Shown: one piece after another, positions 5,348 through 5,438 of the stretch
Layout: each line of letters starts with the position of its first letter
How positions within the stretch are numbered: position 1 is the first letter of the stretch
Notes under the pieces: generated by a model
Told to the model about the DNA's origin: nothing
What the model saw: only the letters and a program-made list of their open reading frames with translations
Databases searched by the model: none
Program-made: the position numbers and the translations under genes
Source: Clostridia bacterium
GTDB lineage: Bacteria; Bacillota; Clostridia; Clostridiales; Clostridiaceae
Assembly: GCA_009930125.1 (NCBI GenBank)
Contig: RZYZ01000147.1
Location: 1 to 5,438 of the forward strand
DNA length: 5,438 nt
Reading direction: 5' to 3'

Positions 5348-5438
5348 TGACACTGAAATCAGAAGGAACGAGAATGGGATCCTTTGTGGCAGTAAGTGCA
5401 TAAACAGGATGCGTTCTCAAAGCACCAGAACAGATCCA
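5348..5438 (+). other. Downstream of the exporter operon; no supported gene
   Basis: There is no convincing terminator in these 91 bases. An 18-codon frame overlaps the exporter stop (ATG at 5347, stop 5401-5403), and its internal ATG at 5373 has a weak AGAAGGA upstream. Another ATG at 5409 stays open to the window edge with a weak ribosome binding site. None can be supported as a gene, so the operon may continue beyond the window. Confidence 0.4.

Noticed and set aside
5347..5403. 18-codon frame overlapping the exporter stop (TGATGA)
   Set aside because: The coupling geometry is plausible, but the ribosome binding site is weak and the peptide has no features. Not enough to call a gene.

Overview
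The window looks like chromosomal DNA from a low- to mid-GC Gram-positive bacterium (Bacillota; Clostridia-like or Bacilli-like). The grounds are strong AGGAGG-type ribosome binding sites, intrinsic terminators with T-tracts, frequent AGA arginine codons, and the families present (DUF937, DUF2161, a heterodimeric type IV ABC exporter). The species cannot be determined. All genes I support are on the + strand.

Layout. (1) 1-360 is the 3' part of a DUF937 gene, closed by an intrinsic terminator (399-440). (2) 516-1214 is a stand-alone DUF2161 protein: a PD-(D/E)XK nuclease-like fold plus a C-terminal winged-helix-like region. It has its own probable -10 box and a very short leader. (3) 1215-1764 is about 550 bases with no long gene, but it is the most interesting part of the window. 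It holds a good sigma-A-type promoter (1325-1353), an unlisted 41-codon ORF with a perfect Shine-Dalgarno (1410-1535), and two intrinsic terminators (1571-1597 and 1675-1701). (4) 1765-3507 and 3542-5347 encode the two halves of a heterodimeric ABC exporter. One half has Asp in place of the catalytic Glu; the other has a degenerate signature motif. (5) 5348-5438 is downstream sequence with no supported gene.

How it works together. I read 1360-1764 as the leader RNA of the exporter operon and as a probable ribosome-sensing attenuator. The Shine-Dalgarno region of the small ORF (1399-1408) can pair over 10 bp with the 3' end of the same ORF (1504-1513). That 3' segment can instead pair with the left arm of terminator 1 (1574-1583). 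When it does, the right arm and tail of terminator 1 (1584-1597) are freed, and these can pair over 12-15 bp (one bulge) with the left arm of terminator 2 (1672-1687). A ribosome stalled early on the small ORF could thus disarm both terminators in sequence and switch on the exporter. The logic resembles the ribosome-mediated attenuation known for bmrB-bmrCD in Bacillus subtilis. The two-terminator relay is, to my knowledge, not a standard description. The pairings are read from the sequence; the mechanism is inference.
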